Shown here one piece after another: positions 33,701 to 33,778 of a stretch of 33,778 bases of DNA (the stretch's first letter is position 1; each line of letters opens with the position of its first letter). Location of the stretch: assembly GCA_902523635.1 (NCBI GenBank), contig CABZAE010000008.1:1-33778 (forward strand), in the 5' to 3' direction. The notes beneath the pieces were generated by a model. The model was not told the DNA's origin. It did not search any database and worked only from the letters and a program-made list of their open reading frames with translations. The DNA comes from an uncultured Bacteroidota bacterium. Its GTDB lineage: Bacteria; Bacteroidota; Bacteroidia; Flavobacteriales; Flavobacteriaceae. The translations under genes were made by a program, and so were the position numbers.

Positions 33701-33778
33701 GATAAAGATGGCTTTATTTCCACATTTGATTTAAGCTCTCAAACCGCAACAATTCTAGGCAACCAAGATCCAAATCTT
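30776..33778 (+). CDS. Large secreted surface protein, IgGFc-binding-like N-terminal region, probable T9SS substrate (TTG start, 3' truncated)
   Basis: The frame is open for 1001 codons to the right edge. An in-frame TGA at 30770-30772 forces the start to TTG 30776, which gives a textbook signal peptide of 20 residues (MKKLFFVFFL...ELYSQ). Residues about 25-480 resemble the IgGFc-binding N-terminal region of flavobacterial surface proteins (GALVSKGKSGLGTRFWAGML, FVSVMATEDQTVISYNF). Asp/Asn-rich TSP3-like calcium repeats lie at about 560-585 and 772-800 (DSDEDGIIDNLDIDKDNDG; DLDSDNDGCND). An Ig-like module lies at about 883-955, and a CDD...DGF..FDL...ILGNQ module starts at 968. Such modules usually lead to a type B T9SS sorting domain, which would be beyond the edge. 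Inferred role: SprA-exported adhesin. Confidence 0.88.
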   Translation, partial: MKKLFFVFFLTLISNELYSQLSKVHYIPPLTAQDDPGDQWLYISTPSTTDVKYQVKIGGIQGATADSGTLYNEGVVSNANPAIVALADDPGNTNGWWSNLFVELDQTEQILNKGFIIEAESEVYVSVRMNSDGQQYQAGALVSKGKSGLGTRFWAGMLQNQTALHVGFVSVMATEDQTVISYNFSKDINTIGGEKKVGIPLLVTLDKGESYILASQEFQDGLIGTSITSTKPIVVNSGSASGSFETSTGGQDYGIDQIVGADLVGSEYIFIRGNGNNGWENVLLIADQDNTEVIVNGTSIATLNTGGYVILEGDNYSSELPGANMYVKTKDPNHKLFAYQGTGNVYSSGFAAAANQGMFFVPPLNCSAKGDVDNIASIDKVGNKVFEGAVTFITKKGATIRINDTAIENYAEVTGPSDVIGNDNYVTYMVKKLTGDISVKSDDELYVAYFNYSGAATTGGFYSGFAEPPEIIYDVELEVLGSCIKQNGESNIILTGTRIENFDSIRWLKEDEFGNFIPTGFTDKVFKPTIAGSYKLEGILECSNLTFLSNKIVVSICPTDSDEDGIIDNLDIDKDNDGISNQIESFGNAVVDLTDINSPSLIFQRDGSINSEILKNGGVIKSIPENKNTIEGKNDGSFKTTVYAGTDVELNYTLSFNRNLNIKIEDDASINQINNDDVFSIKVFPETKNITLVDPNNNILVDTDFDENFENNILSYTANEIIFKQNIDANSTVNFQFLATEINGISITHKRTNNSSDGSFDAILSVQEFNLDTDNDNEPDYLDLDSDNDGCNDVIEGGFKDDDNNGLVGIGVPSTSNSGVNLDGGITNHDYNIEPLKDQNDVYFFQKISTPVKISSVPNSSTACQENLDTNFSISIETLDNPSFSWQVYNANSTNFEPWDNLVESDSYSGTNTSTLTVKNVSIQQNGNRYRALVSSDQYKCPTISDEAVLTVYEKLPDANAVSNIIKCDDNSVGDDKDGFISTFDLSSQTATILGNQDPNL

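Noticed and set aside
1-33778. tRNA genes, CRISPR arrays, insertion sequences, prophage or defence systems
   Set aside because: I looked along both strands and saw no cloverleaf-like gene, regular spacer array, transposase, integrase or defence gene. Gene order and base composition are uniform.

Overview
The window looks like an ordinary stretch of core chromosome from a low-GC, probably marine, member of the Flavobacteriia (Bacteroidota). Several things point there: an SprA type IX secretion translocon, a DUF6089 gene next to uppS and bamA, tandem OmpH/Skp genes, a cytochrome oxidase cluster with two subunit III genes plus subunit IV, DUF420 and SCO, a polyproline TonB, and promoter-like TTG...TAnnTTTG elements instead of -35/-10 boxes. 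I see 30 protein genes. I see no tRNA, rRNA, CRISPR array, insertion sequence or prophage. No gene-free stretch exceeds 190 bases.

Layout. Positions 1-6790 (+) form an envelope biogenesis run: DUF6089 (cut by the left edge), uppS, bamA, two OmpH/Skp chaperones, a clear intrinsic terminator, then murI and a NifU-domain Fe-S protein. Positions 6791-30609 are all on the minus strand. In transcription order they run maeB, ruvA, sprA, gcvH, a VanZ-like gene and tonB. Next comes the cytochrome oxidase assembly cluster: ctaB, two subunit III genes, subunit IV, a cysteine-free SCO-like protein, SCO, DUF420 and a 59-residue CxxC membrane protein. Then come a small lipoprotein and a PadR regulator. The run ends with a tripartite ABC efflux operon (ATPase, two permeases, adaptor, TolC-like channel) and tsaB. 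From 30776 (+) to the right edge, transcribed divergently from maeB, lies the first 1001 codons of a very large secreted protein with an IgGFc-binding-like N-terminal region, calcium-binding TSP3-like repeats and Ig-like modules. This is the typical architecture of a type IX secretion substrate.

How the genes work together. UppS makes the lipid carrier for peptidoglycan and surface glycans, and MurI makes D-glutamate for peptidoglycan. BamA and the OmpH/Skp proteins build outer-membrane barrels, which would include SprA and TolC. SprA exports large surface proteins such as the one that begins at the right edge. TonB energises outer-membrane receptors. The ctaB-to-59-residue cluster makes haem O, structural subunits and copper-insertion factors for a haem-copper oxidase whose subunits I and II must lie elsewhere. 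The ABC-adaptor-TolC operon sits directly downstream of a PadR gene, and its leader contains an ACATTT repeat pattern overlapping a promoter-like box.

I found no convincing undescribed system. The most interesting points are the cysteine-free SCO paralogue fused in frame (across a single stop) to the canonical SCO, the unrecognised small lipoprotein/PadR pair before the efflux operon, the 59-residue CxxC protein, the edge-truncated giant surface protein, and the frequent obligatory TTG start codons.
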